Shown here: positions 1-12,300 of the stretch, piece by piece | Numbering within the stretch: the first letter of the stretch is position 1 | Layout: the number at the start of each line of letters is the position of its first letter | NCBI GenBank assembly: GCA_951804985.1 | Contig: OX638134.1 | Location: 8,639,017-8,703,016 of the forward strand | DNA: 64,000 nt | Direction of reading: 5' to 3' | Source: Dryomyza anilis | Lineage: Eukaryota > Arthropoda > Insecta > Diptera > Dryomyzidae | Made by a program: the position numbers and the translations under genes | Notes under the pieces: generated by a model | Database searches by the model: none | Told to the model about the DNA's origin: nothing | Seen by the model: the letters and a program-made list of their open reading frames with translations, nothing else

Positions 1-1879
1 ATTTAAAACTTTGAATTGAATAAAAAAAAAACGTACATCACCAAAATTCATGCGATTTGCATGCTTGCGGAATTCAGTCAACGCATAGCGTTCCTTCATT
101 TTGCGCACACGTTTGCCGCCGCGCTTCTTCTTGCTGCCCTCAATGGGCTTGGGCAGCGGCTTGATAAACTTCACCGGCGGTGGTTCCTGCAATTTGTCCA
201 GCTTCTTCTCAATGTCCTCCTTGAAGCGTAGACCGAACTCGCCGTGCACGCTTTCGTGACAGGCGTCGACGCGTGCGGCCAGCACTGACTTGGCGGCGAC
301 TAAACGAGCAGCCTTGCGACGCAGATCCTGTTGAGAAGATTAAAAGACTTTTAAAATATATAAAATCACAAAATAAAGAATGAATTGAGTAATAAGAAAA
401 AGGTGCAACGAATTTTAAACAAAATGTTCGTGCATTTTTCTAGGTTATGTTCGTATTTTACATAACCTAAAAAACAAATTCTCGCATGAAGAGAAATGTG
501 AACAATTATAACACGAAAAAATATTAATTCGTTCGTTAGAAATAATTTCAAATTAAAGACATTTTTTTATTTATTTAAAATTAATTTTTAATTGGACATT
601 CTCGCATTATATTCTAGTATGTATATTTTTGAAATAATCTAAATTAAACTAATTTAAATGCATTTAGGTTACATTTTCTGGTAATATTAAATACATGAAA
701 ATTATAGCTATTGTCCGGAGAAAAATCTTGTCTTAAGCAACGGTAACAAAAATTTCATTACTACCCTTTAAAAAAACCTTAACCTCAAAATAAAATAATT
801 CACGACCTAACCTAAAAATGTTCTTTATAAATTTGAACAGACTAAAATCATCCAAAACTCACCGGTGCCGTGTCCTGCACAATTTGCGAGTAATAAACAT
901 AGCCAGTGTGCGGCAAAACTTGCGTTTTAGAGAATCTATAAAAAAACAAAATGTAATTTTATTAAAAATATTTAAAAATTAAAAAAAAAAATCATACCCC
1001 GCCAAAGTTTTCTTTTGTGAACCAAGCACCTGCACATTGCAAGCGGGAATCTTCGACAACTTTGTCAGCCCGCCAGCAATACCCAATAACTTTGCTGCCG
1101 TTGAAGCGCCCACAATCATCGACAGATTGGGCGCAATAAAAGTCATGCGACTCTCCACATAATCATAAATTTGCGATTTAAAATTATTTAACTCGACTGC
1201 CATTTCGCAGGCCTCATCAATTTGTTGCTTCTCTGCAACCGATAAATGTGTACCTTGTGTTGTGGATGCTGTCACCGAAACAATCATAATTGTCGCCTGC
1301 GTCAGTATAGCCTGCAGTTTTTCATTGTTCTTCACTTGATCAAGATCGTTGCCCAGTTCTTTAACAGCCAGCAGATATTCAATTTCGCCCACAATAAGCG
1401 AATCAAGCTCGGGAAAACGTTTTTGATACTTTTCCTTGGCAAACTTGTGTATAATAGCTGTTTGAATGGAAATTTTTAATTTTTATTTTAAATTTTAAAC
1501 TTTTGCAATACATACAAATCTCATTATCTATATCCACCGCTATAGCATTCGCCTCTACAATCAGTCGATACTCTGGGTCGGATTCCACACTGCCCAGCAT
1601 TTCGGCGGCGCTGCGCTGTCGACTTGCATAGTGTTCAATCTGTTGCAATATGTACTGCAGCCGCTCCGAGTCGCGCAACTTGCACAGTTCACGTATCGAT
1701 TGCACCTTTACATCGACCTCCATTAGGTTGACGCTGGGCTTGAGCAGCTTCTCGGCGATTTCCTCCGCCTGTGCTGCTTCATCCTCGGCTTTTGTGTCTT
1801 CGGCGTCCTTGAGCAGCTCCTCCAAATCATTATCGTTGTCCTCCTCGAGATCGGCCAAGAGTTCATCGGCGAGCGACAT
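1..1879 (-). CDS. Prp31: Prp31 (U4/U6 snRNP pre-mRNA splicing factor), 5' four exons, partial
   Basis: Prp31/PRPF31 binds U4 snRNA and the 15.5K protein and is needed to build the U4/U6.U5 tri-snRNP in the nucleus. Exons by frame and splice sites: 1879-1516, 1457-998, 935-863 and 327-42. The last ends at a donor (G|GTGATG), so the C-terminal exons lie beyond the left edge. About 394 residues are visible; human PRPF31 has 499. The start at 1879 opens MSLADELLADLEEDNDNDL, the acidic N-terminus typical of the family. The NOSIC region follows (around residues 95-150, SIIHKFAKEKYQKRFPELDS), then the Nop domain with the conserved GASTAAKLLGIAGGLTKLSK, and exon 4 with DLRRKAARLVAAKSVLAARV and the basic KKRGGKRVRKMKERYALTE. 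All joins keep frame (364, 460, 73, 286 nt) and no stop interrupts them. Introns are short (58-535 bp). Identification is very secure from the protein text; exact donor choice was made by eye. Confidence 0.95.
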
Positions 1880-1967
1880 ATTTTTATTAGTATTTATTTA
1901 ATTAAAATTATTTTTGCAATTCAATTAAATCGTAAACAAAACGTTTTTATTTTCCTCGCTTTTTTCA

Positions 1968-1977
1968 ATCAGCTGTT
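1968..1977. promoter_or_regulatory. E-box core-promoter motif upstream of Prp31
   Basis: ATCAGCTGTT sits 89 bp upstream of the Prp31 ATG (minus strand). CAGCTGTT E-box motifs are common in Drosophila housekeeping core promoters. It is followed by CAGTGCTGCCAA. The AT-rich stretch 1880-1967 would be 5' UTR. Position supports a promoter; activity is inferred. Confidence 0.45.
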
Positions 1978-2150
1978 GTTTACAGTGCTGCCAAGTTTTA
2001 AGTTAAGAAATGAATTTTCAGTGTTGTATAACTAAATTTTTGATTTATTATAAAAGTTCATTACAAATTTCAAGAGGTATTTTTATGGCGTCATTTTTAA
2101 GAAAAACTTCTAATAATATCTGTTTATTTATTGTATTAAAAAATTGGCTA

Positions 2151-2942
2151 ACGTATCTCTCAGCACTCTTAATCACTTGCCCCTATTTAGTCGAAATCCA
2201 AAATTTTCATTTTTTTCTCAAATTCAAAAAGTTATAAAAGAAATTTGTTTAGGCTTTACAAAAGTCTTGAATTTTTTAAACCTACCAGCTAGTTATTGAC
2301 TTATTTTAATCTGCGTTTTGGGATATTTCATCTATTAAGTTTTGAATTGTCCTTCAAATTTTTCAACGTCATTTCTCAAAAACCTTAAAATGCCATCAAA
2401 GAGATTTAAGCTTTCAGAATGTTTTAATTTTGTTAATTTATTTGAATCCATGTTTTGGCTTTGTAAAGTGGTCATAGTTGCCAGTTTCGTGGGAAATTTC
2501 CCATTTGTGGTAACTGTGGGAAAGGTTCCCATGTGAATTTTTAATGACGTATCTCTCAGCACTCTTAATCACTTGCCCCTATTTAGTCGAAATCCAAAAT
2601 TTTCTTTTTTTTCTCAAATTCAAAAAGTTATAAAAGAAATTTGTTTAGGCTTTACAAAAGTCTTGAATTTTTTAAACCTACCAGCTAATTATTGACTTAT
2701 TTTAATCTGCGTTTTGGGATATTTCATCTATTAAGTTTTGAATTGTCCTTCAAATTTTTCAACGTCATTTCTCAAAAACCTTAAAATGCCATCAAAGAGA
2801 TTTAAGCTTTCAGAAAGTTTTAATTTTGTTAATTTATTTGAATCCATGTTTTGGCTTTGTAAAGTGGTCATAGTTGCCAGTTTCGTGGGAAATTTCCCAT
2901 TTGTGGTAACTGTGGAAAAGGTTCCCATGTGAATTTTTAATG
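2151..2942. repeat. Tandem duplication, 2 x 396 bp, about 99 % identical
   Basis: Unit 2151-2546 is repeated directly at 2547-2942. I count four substitutions and no indel by eye (for example GCTAGTTATT versus GCTAATTATT). Both units begin ACGTATCTCTCAGC and end GAATTTTTAATG. No gene is recognisable; the short matching frames on both strands follow from the duplication. The near-identity means a very recent duplication or an assembly artefact. Confidence 0.9.
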
Positions 2943-4384
2943 ACTGTAGGAATTTTTAACAAATTTTTCTGTTTTGTTTATTGTATGTAACTACAATTTA
3001 CAAAAAACACCAATTGTAAAATTAGTAATTTAAACATATCGAACGCACAACAACTTGTTAAGTGAAAAAATTAGGTTGTGATGTTTCTAAGTGGTTTTTA
3101 ATTTCCATGGGATTTATATGGTAATTTTTAATTATTTGAAAATTTGTTTGGTATTTTTGAGTGTTTGCTTGATATGGTATTTTTGTAGTAATAATTTTGT
3201 AGACTGGAAATTTTTGTGGTAATTTCTAATTGCTGTGAGAATTAAATCAACCAAAATTAACACGTGGGAATTCGTATTATGTCGTATGGGAAAAGTTATT
3301 TTATTTTTCTTATTTTATAGTTTTAAGCTACAGTCCTGAAGAATTTCGTCCGAGCTTTCTCAATTATTAAAATTCGTATTTTTCACTATATTCAGAAACG
3401 TGCATTATTCTGGTTAGTGAAAATGTTCTACCATAAAAGGGTCTACCATAAAAAAAAAACCCGGAATAAAAAGAGGGAATGTTTAAATAAAAATGGGCAT
3501 TAAATTAAAAATTGGCACCAACTTAGGCATTTAAATAGGCCAGAGAATAGGATTGGGCAGCTAAATGCTCAAAATGCAGGCTAAATGCAACACTTTCTTG
3601 CTGTATTAAAATTTAGTCTTTGATTAAAATACAGGACTGCGAGCAGTGATGCCAACTACTGGGTTTTAAAAAATAAAACGCGAAAAAAATTTGTACGGTG
3701 GACAGTGGGTTTTTAGTTTCGACACAAAGTGTTTTTATAATTTAGCGGATTATTGTTTTTATTAAATTTAATTGAAATTATACTTTTTATATGTATAACT
3801 TTTCCTTGAACAGCAATACAGAGGTGATTGTAGGTTTTTGGTCCGAAGTTGCTAACGGTTTGTTTGTATAAAGAAGGATTCAGGCCCAATCCATTTCAGA
3901 ATTTAGTGCATTTCATTATGTTTTCTAATCGTTTCTGTAACTTGGTATTTAAATAAAATAAGTAAAGTATTTTCTACAATATGCATATCGTCGAGGTGGT
4001 AAGACTCGCCAATACAATTTTTACAAAAACTCATTTTTAAATATATTTTTGTTAATACTATAAAAATTTGAACCATTTAAATACCATGTTCTCATTAATG
4101 TATGCCAATGTCGGTCCAATAGATTAGAAACCGTCGGATACAAAAGTATTTTTGTAAACTTATTCTTAAAATTTTTAAAAAAAAAATACATTATTATATT
4201 AGAGTGATATTCTTAGGTTATGTTTTTATTGTGAACAAATCCTGTATACAAATTTTAAAAATATATTAAAGCGGTAGGATTTGTTTAAAAAAACGGTTTT
4301 CTTGCCCCGATTTGGAGGGTTTTGCTTTTGAAGAGTTGGCAACACTGGTTGCGAGTGTTAAATATCGAATTATTTGCCTTTTCC
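2943..4384. other. Intergenic AT-rich DNA without recognisable gene
   Basis: No frame of note, RNA gene or delimitable element was seen. A GGCAACACTGG motif lies at about 4338-4348, a sequence often near fly promoters, just before the candidate 5' exon that follows. Confidence 0.5.
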
Positions 4385-4551
4385 AACACTGTCGGTCGGC
4401 ATTCTGTTCTCTGAATTATTTGTCAAAAATTCATATTTATTTTTCTCGCCGCAAACATTAGAGTTTTCTTATATTTTTTATTTTAACAATAAAACGTGAA
4501 TTCAACGCGATTAATTGCAACGGCTGCTGTATTCGTATAAATTAACTAAAG
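4385..4551 (+). promoter_or_regulatory. Candidate promoter and non-coding first exon of the b5 reductase gene
   Basis: This stretch is less AT-rich than its surroundings (ACACTGTCGGTCGGCATTC) and ends in a plausible donor, TAAAG|GTGCGTG at 4551/4552. It has no long frame, so it would be 5' UTR. A possible acceptor downstream is TTTTACAG|GATTTC at about 6204. This is inference only; transcript data could move the start by kilobases. Confidence 0.25.
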
Positions 4552-5769
4552 GTGCGTGATAATTGTGTATGTGAAACGCAATAGAATTTTGTAGAAATTA
4601 AAAGTGCAACAAAAAAAAATTAAATTGCGTCATTGCTGTAGATAAAAAGTAAATTTTGTATATTTAAGATGCTTTATTACTTGTTTGTACGCGTAATTTT
4701 GTTTTATTTTATTGAATTTATTCATCTCTATCTAAAGAAGAACAAGTGCAAAAGTTATAATTCAGGGTCGAGGTTATTTTGGAGTTGCCACTTGTTATTT
4801 TTTTAAGAGGTCGTTAAATTGCACATTTTCCAATAAATATATATTTTTTTTAATAAATTATAAATTAGTTAACTACATTTTTTATATTTATATATTTGTT
4901 ATCGAATAGCAAAAAACATTTTTCCAGTCAGTTTGACTAATATTATTAACCACAGATTGGAACTGTCGCTGAAATCGATATTTTTTAAAAACTATATTTT
5001 TTGTGGGGACTTTATTATATTAGTCGATTTCAAGAAAAACGATAAACAAGATTTGCATTTGAGTTAAAAAGGGAGCAAATTTGCAATTTGGAATATCTCA
5101 GATTTGATACGAGATATCAACAAACAGATAACGGCATTTGAAAGAGAATTAAAGAGAATATATAAGTTATAAGTGATCCAATTTCTAACTCCATTCACCC
5201 AAAAATGGCGTTTGGGCCAAACCAATTTTCAACCAGTTACGATATATAAAATATATTATATTGCATTAGGAATTCAAATTTAAATGTAAACCAACGTTTA
5301 TTTAAAACGGCTCTATTTTCAAAATGATAATCATACCCATTATACAAAAATATGATATTAAATTAAAAATTAGATTAAAAAATATTGAAAATAGCTAAAA
5401 TCTAAAAAATGTTGGACTATGATAGCTGGAACATGCCTTTGGAATAGAAGTTTTTAATTTTAATAGTTTATAGATTAAATTTTAAATAATTATGCAATTT
5501 TATAATTAAAAAAAAAATAAAAATAGAATACATTTCGTCAGACTTAATATTAACAATTGAAATTGTTCCATCCATCGCTATAAGATTTATGCTTAAACTT
5601 ATTAATTTTATTTTTAATAAACATTAAAAATTTTGGCATCTCTTGCAATTCGGTTCCACTGGCGGGCGGCATGTCGTAAATCTCCTACATACAACGAACG
5701 TCGCATAGTTGTTGGCGGAAGCACGAAAAAGTCTTCGTGTTTTCCACAACATAAGCGAAGAAAATTTTT
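4552..5769. other. AT-rich DNA, no gene seen
   Basis: No element boundaries, RNA gene or plausible exon were found. The stretch may be the first (5' UTR) intron of the reductase if the upstream exon is real, otherwise intergenic. Confidence 0.4.
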
Positions 5770-6367
5770 CAACATTCTTCTAGTAGACAGATAGACGGAC
5801 GGACGCATAGACGAATCTACTAAAAGGCAGACAGTCAGTCATTCAGTCAGTAGAATAAATAGACGACACAACAGTCAGTGTGCGTTGCAAAGTGTCGGTC
5901 AGTGGTTGTGGTTCTTAAATTATAATACTTTTATTTTTTAAACTGACAGCAAAAAAAAAGTAAAGTGAAAAACACTTATTCTCTTTGCAATTTCCATGCT
6001 TTTGTTTCAACGCATATTTTTTATTTTTTTTTTTTATTTGTGGTACCAAGGCAAAATATTTCCACATAAAAAAAAATTGCATAACGCATTCGAGGCAAAC
6101 AAAATAATTGATTTTCACTTTTGTTAAAATTGTGCTTCACCCATTTATCAGCAGCAACGAGGTCAAATTCAATTTCAATTCACCACCCACTCCACCTTTT
6201 ACAGGATTTCTTTTAGTTTTGCGGTCATAAATTGCAACGGTTTGGTTTGTTGGCAACGACGTCCGTCAAAAGCGTCCTTAATTCTTTCAACGTTGTGGTC
6301 AGCAGCAGCGGCAGTTAAGCGGCAAACAACAGTAGCAGCAGCAGTAGCAGCAACTACACAAATCGTC
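5770..6367 (+). promoter_or_regulatory. Probable promoter and 5' UTR of reductase exon 1a
   Basis: Several insect initiator-like TCAGT motifs cluster at about 5835-5910 (CAGTCAGTCATTCAGTCAGT and later copies), followed by mixed-composition 5' UTR-like DNA with CAG/GCA triplets (6300-6360) up to the ATG at 6368. TTTTACAG at 6197-6204 could also be an acceptor for a more upstream non-coding exon. The exact start site cannot be read from sequence. Confidence 0.4.
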
Positions 6368-9300
6368 ATGGCGCGGCCTGTTTATGAAACACATGTAAGT
6401 TATGAAACAATTTCTATTATTAATTTATGAAAAAAAAGAAATATTTCGTTTGTTTCAATAGTGAGACGGCATGTCTCTGTGAGTCTATTTTTGTGTCTAT
6501 CATCATTTGGGTCTGTTGTAAAAGTGGTCTCTGTCATTGCATTGCAATGAGTTCATAACTAGTTTTGTTTTGAATTGATTAGCTTTTTGCATTTTTAATA
6601 TATTAAGCAGTGATGTCATTTAGAAAATGCTTTTATTTATGAGCTAACATTTTTTTTGAAATTAAAAAAAAAGAATATTTTTGATAACATACTGCAACAT
6701 CATATACATAAATGGCAAATGATTTTTCTATACAACTATGCCAAACATTGCTTTGAATAAGTCTCTCAGTAAATTAAATATTTATTTGAAAAGATCCAGT
6801 TTTAATGTCTTTGGTGAAATTGTTACTCTTGAGGCGTCCCTCCATCTATATGTCACTATTTTTAAAATTATCTTAAAACCTAACATTTTTTAATTTGGCG
6901 TATATAGTAATCGTTTAAGAATATTTTCAAAATTAAACAGTTAGACCACAATGAATAATTTTGGACCTAGGTTTTGAGGTTAGGTTTTGAGGTGTCGGCA
7001 ATCGTTGTGTTGTCGACCACTTAGACCAGAGTTGATCCATTGTGTTCCCTCTATATGGTGTCCTATGGACGTGTTTCCATTTTCGTCCATCCAGATGCGC
7101 GGATGAATTTCATTATTTTTGGCGGATGTTCTTGATGTCGTCTATTTCCTGGAAGAAAAAAGAGCCTAGAATTTTGTTACGTTGATCGATAGTGCAGGAC
7201 ATTGGCAGAGAAAGTGATAGCTGTTTTCCTCGGCCTTTATGTCACCGGCCGTCCCCTCTAAAACCCATTTTTCTAAGATGTGATAGGAAGGTGTTATGTC
7301 CTGTGATGATTCCTACTAGTAATCTATGTTCTGTCTTTTTGAGCTCTAGTATAGTCTTGCTGTATCTCTTTTTTATGTCGTTCCATACTTTTTTTTTGTG
7401 GCGAGGCATGAGTTTGAGTGTGCCATCTTTTTATCATTTGTTCTGTTTGTTATACATATTTCGCAGACTGCCACAGAAGATTTTACAGTGTTATCTGTTT
7501 CTACCGTTTGTTTCACTACTCCTGACTTTGCCAGTTCGTCGGCCTTTTCATTTCCTGGAATATTGTTATGTCCTGGAGCCCAGCACAGTTTTAAACAGTT
7601 GTTCTCTGCGACAACGGCTGACTACCTCCGATCTAATATTCCTATTCTGCAAGGTTTTGATGGTTGCTTGGCTGTCAATGAAGATGGTAATATCGGTTTT
7701 TGGTATTGCCACCATCGTGATCAAACTAGTTGCCTCTGATACTGCAAGTATTTCTGCTTGAAATATCGAGCATTCGGCTCTAATTTTGATGGATTTTTGT
7801 TTTTTATGCTATAACTCTTTATAGGTGCAAGATAAAATAGTGGTGTAAAGGTATTAATTGTTTGTTTTTAATGCACCTATCAATTGGCATCATTATTTAA
7901 ACAATATTTGTCAAAATTTTCTCTGATATGATAAAAATTCAAAATATATTTTAAAATAATGATGATGATCGATAGGTACTTTTAAAACAAACAATTAATA
8001 CCTTTACACCACTATTTTATCTTATACCAATAAAAAGTTATGGCAAAAAAACGAAAAGATTCGTCTTTTAGGCATGACAAGATTTCCAATTTTTCAAATT
8101 CGCCCTTTTGGTTTTGTCTTTTATGGCTAGAAATATCCAACGAAACCACACACAATTTAGCAAATGTCAAATAGCAAATGTCAAATGTCAAAAATTACAC
8201 ATTCGCCCCCCTTTGCTCAATGCTAAAAAATTGTTAAAAAAATAGTTAAAAAAATAAAAAATATTCGTGTTTACATTCAATTATTTAAAAAAACAAATCT
8301 GAATTTTAGCAATAATTTGTATACTATAATTAGCCTTGACAATTTAAAGAATATTTGCATTTATTGTTTTTTGGGAAACTATTTTGATGAAGTACTGTAT
8401 TTTATTTAATCTAAGAAGTGGTTTAAAATGCCGTATATAGTAAGCGCTTGAGAATATTTTAAAACTTAGAACAGTTGGAATAAAGTTAGTAATTTTGATC
8501 GTTAGTTTGGACTATGCTCTCGACAAACATAAATCATTTTCTTGTTTACATTAGATTCTAAATGTTCAAAAAAATTGACAAAACATAGTCTAAAAATAAT
8601 AAAAAATTTTCTGTTTAGATTGAAATATTTTAAAAACAAATCGGAATATTTGCATTCAATAGTATATTATAATAAGCTATTTTTAATAATATAAATTTCC
8701 CAAAAAGGTAAAATTTTCTAATATCACTTATTTTGACTAGCATTCAATGAAATGTGAAAAAGAACTAAGGGTTTTTCAATAAGAGCGCTACAAAAGTTTT
8801 TTTCAAGGGTTTTTCAACAGGGACGCTACAAAAGTAGAGCGACAGGGACAGCAAACGACGCCATATTTCTTGCCGCTCTTTTGACATTTCTCTTCAGTAA
8901 GGTTTGCCATTTCATGATGGAAAGATATACGAGCCAACAACGAGTCGAAATTATTAAAATTTACTACCGAAATACGAATTCGTATATCTTTTTTTATATT
9001 TTCGTAAATGTTTTTTTCTAAAATCATCTTATTTTGATTAGAATCCATTGAAATGTTATTAAAATCTTTAAATTTACCAAAAATTAATATGTACCTTGAG
9101 AAACTGTGTTTATTTTAATATTTTAAAATTTCCCAAAAAGGGAATTTTTTCTAACATCACCTATTTTGACTAGCATTCATTTAAATTCATTTAAACTGCA
9201 ATAAATTTAAAACTAATTTACCCCAAACCGAAGCTTAAAAAGATTTTTAATATTTTTTTTTATTAAATTTCCCAAAAAGTAATGTTTTTTTTTCTAAAAT

Positions 9301-12300
9301 CATCTTTTTTTTAATTAGAATTCATTGAAATAATATTAAAATCATTAAAATTATCAAAAATAAATATTTCTCTTGAGAGAAACTGCGTTTATTTTAATAT
9401 TTTAAAATTTCCCAAAAAGGGAAAATTTTCTAACATTACACATTTTGACTAGCATTCATTGAAATGTTGTAAAATGCATTTAAAGTGCAATAAATTTAAA
9501 ACTAATTTAACCCAAATTTAACCCAAATTTAACCCGAAGCTTGAAAATATTTTTAATATTTTTTTTAATTAAATTTCCCAAAAAGTGATATTTTTTTTCT
9601 AAAATCATCTTTTTTTTTATTAGAGTTCATTGAAATGTTATTAAAATCATTAAAATTACCAAAAATTAATATTTCCCCTAAAACTGTGTTTAAATTAATA
9701 TTTTAAAAATTTCCCAAAAAGGGAAATTTTGCTAACATCTCCTATTTTGTCTAGAATTCATTGCAATTGCAATATTTTAAATTAATTTAACCCAACCCGA
9801 AGCTTGAAAATATTTTTAATATTTTTTATTTATTAAATTTCCCAAAAAGTGATGTTTTTTTTTCTAAAATCATCTTTTTTTTTATTAGAATTCATTGAAA
9901 TGTTATTAAAATCATTAAAATTACCAAAAATTAATATTTCCCTTGAGAGAAACTGCGTTTATTTTAATATTTTAAAATTTCCCAAAAAGGGAATTTTTTC
10001 TAACATCACCTATTTTGGTTAGAATTCATCGCAATTTTGTAAAATGAATTAAAAGTGTATTAAATTAAAATTTCCCTTAAGCGAATTTTTTATTTAAATT
10101 TTATTTTTTATGCAAATAGAATTTGACATAAAATTTAAATGTTTTCAGATATTTTTTGCTTAATTAAAACTTTAATTTTTAGGATTTTTTATTAAATTTA
10201 ACTCAAAATTTTTCAACGCTTATTTTAAAAATATTATTAAATTTCCCAAAAAGGGCATTTTTTTAATATCACCTATTTTGACTAATATTCATTGCAATGT
10301 TATAAATTGAATTATTTTTTTTTTTTTTTGTAATTTTGTAATGCTTTTCTTTTGTACACATTAAAACACTTTTAACATCCTTTAAGTAATAACGATTATT
10401 CAGCATTTTTGTAGTTGCAAGATGAATACAAACTACGCTATTATTAGACTCACCTCTGGAATATCCCACCACATTGGAAGCATGTTCAACAAACAGCTGT
10501 TGACAGAGACACTGAGAGCAATCTTAAGAATGTCGCTTGTGCTCTCGTCGTCGCCGTCGTTGATGCCGCCGGCGACACAGTGCTCGTTCGCTCATTTCAG
10601 TGATAACAGCTGAATGCTGTGGCTTTTTATTTTAAATAACGCTCATTTTAAACGCTTTAAATAGCGCTTTAAGACTTGGGTGCCAGTTGTTGCTTATCTG
10701 CTGATTAAGCATTTAACGCTCTTTTGCTCTTTGACTCTTTTTGGCTCTTGCGCTCCCAACTGCTTTAGAGTAACAAGTGATGCTCTCTCTATCTCTCCAT
10801 GCTCAAGGGTTTCGTCATACACATGTGTTTTTTATTTGTGTCTGTACTGCGTTGATTTCTATATAATTTTTATTAATATTTCGCATTTCATTCGTTTAGT
10901 TCATTTCGTATCGTTTTGGTGTCTACCGTGTTAAGACACGCGGTGCTGCGTTATTGAAAAAAGCCGTGTTTTTTCTTTTGTTGATTGTACTAAGAATTTA
11001 AATTTGCTTAGTAATAATTTAAATAGATTAAACCGTGACTAGTCATAAATCAATAAACATCATCGCTCTATTGAAAATCATTATGACTGATTTTGATGTA
11101 AGTAGTGAAGTGGCACATTTTTCATAATTTAAATTTATAGTTTTTTCAACCCCTAAATAAAGCGCGTGACCTCTCTTTTTGTTGGTGTTTTTTTTTTATT
11201 AAAATAAAACAGTTTTTAAATTAAATATTGCTCTTTTTTTTGCAGCGCATCATGACTCATTTAAAATTTAAAAGCGTTGCTAAAAATTTTATCAATTTGT
11301 GATATTTTTTATTTGTTACATTTTTAGCCGGTTTTTTTTAGCGTAACTTTGATTGCATTTTCATCGTTTGCTTTTTAGCATTTCTGTACTACGTGATCAA
11401 AGTAACTTTACAAAGTGAGCGTTAGTTATTAGCGCTTGCGATACTGACTGAGGTCAAGGTTAAGCGCACGTTATTTGTTTTTTTTTATTAAAATTGTTAT
11501 TTAATAATATTATTTGTGCAATTGTGGGCTGTGTTTAAGATGAACATACGATTTTTCTATTTATTTAGTTTTTTTTGTTGTCAAGCTTATCACGCTTTAC
11601 TGCGTTTCTTGGTAATTTTCATTGATACTTTGAAATCAGGGATCAGAACCCAAACAATTTACGATTTGGATTAATATCCCCTTGCTTTATTAAGAAACGT
11701 ATAACGAAACGAAAATTTATCATCTGAATTTGAATTTTATGTTTCTTGACTTTAAAATTGAAATTTGTGGAAATTACCTCATTTCGTGATTCATTTCTTG
11801 CCGCTCTTTTGAAATTTCTCTTCAGTAAGGTTTGCCATTTCATGATGGAAAGATATACGAACTCGAATTTCGGTAGTAAATTTTAATAATTTTGACTCGT
11901 TGTTGGCTCGTATATCTTTCCATCATGAAATGGTAAACCTTACTGAAGAGAAATATCAAAAGAGCGGCAAGAAATATGGCATCGTTTGATGTCCCTGTCG
12001 CTCTACTTTTGTAGCGTCCCTGTTGAAAAACCCTTGAAAAAAACGTTTCTAGCGCTCTTATTGAAAAACCCTTTACATAAAAGGTCACTTAAAGGCCAGT
12101 TTTTCAGTGCTAGTTTAAACGTATTTAATAGTATTTATCCTATTGACTATTTTTAATAGTAAAAAAACTATTATTTATATAGTATTTTTTCTGAGTGTAG
12201 GAATAGAAAAATAGAATAGCTTTCGATCAAATTCAGATCGAATTTCATATTCAAATTTGTAAACAAATTCGAAGTCTCAATAAAAAGAATTGTTCTACTA

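Noticed and set aside
6242..6367. N-terminal extension of the reductase upstream of the ATG at 6368
   Set aside because: The frame is open but begins at TTG, with no in-frame ATG; the CAG/GCA-rich text looks like 5' UTR.
7192..7761. 189-codon plus-strand open frame
   Set aside because: It is the antisense shadow of a degenerate LINE RNase H region whose minus-strand text matches the family.
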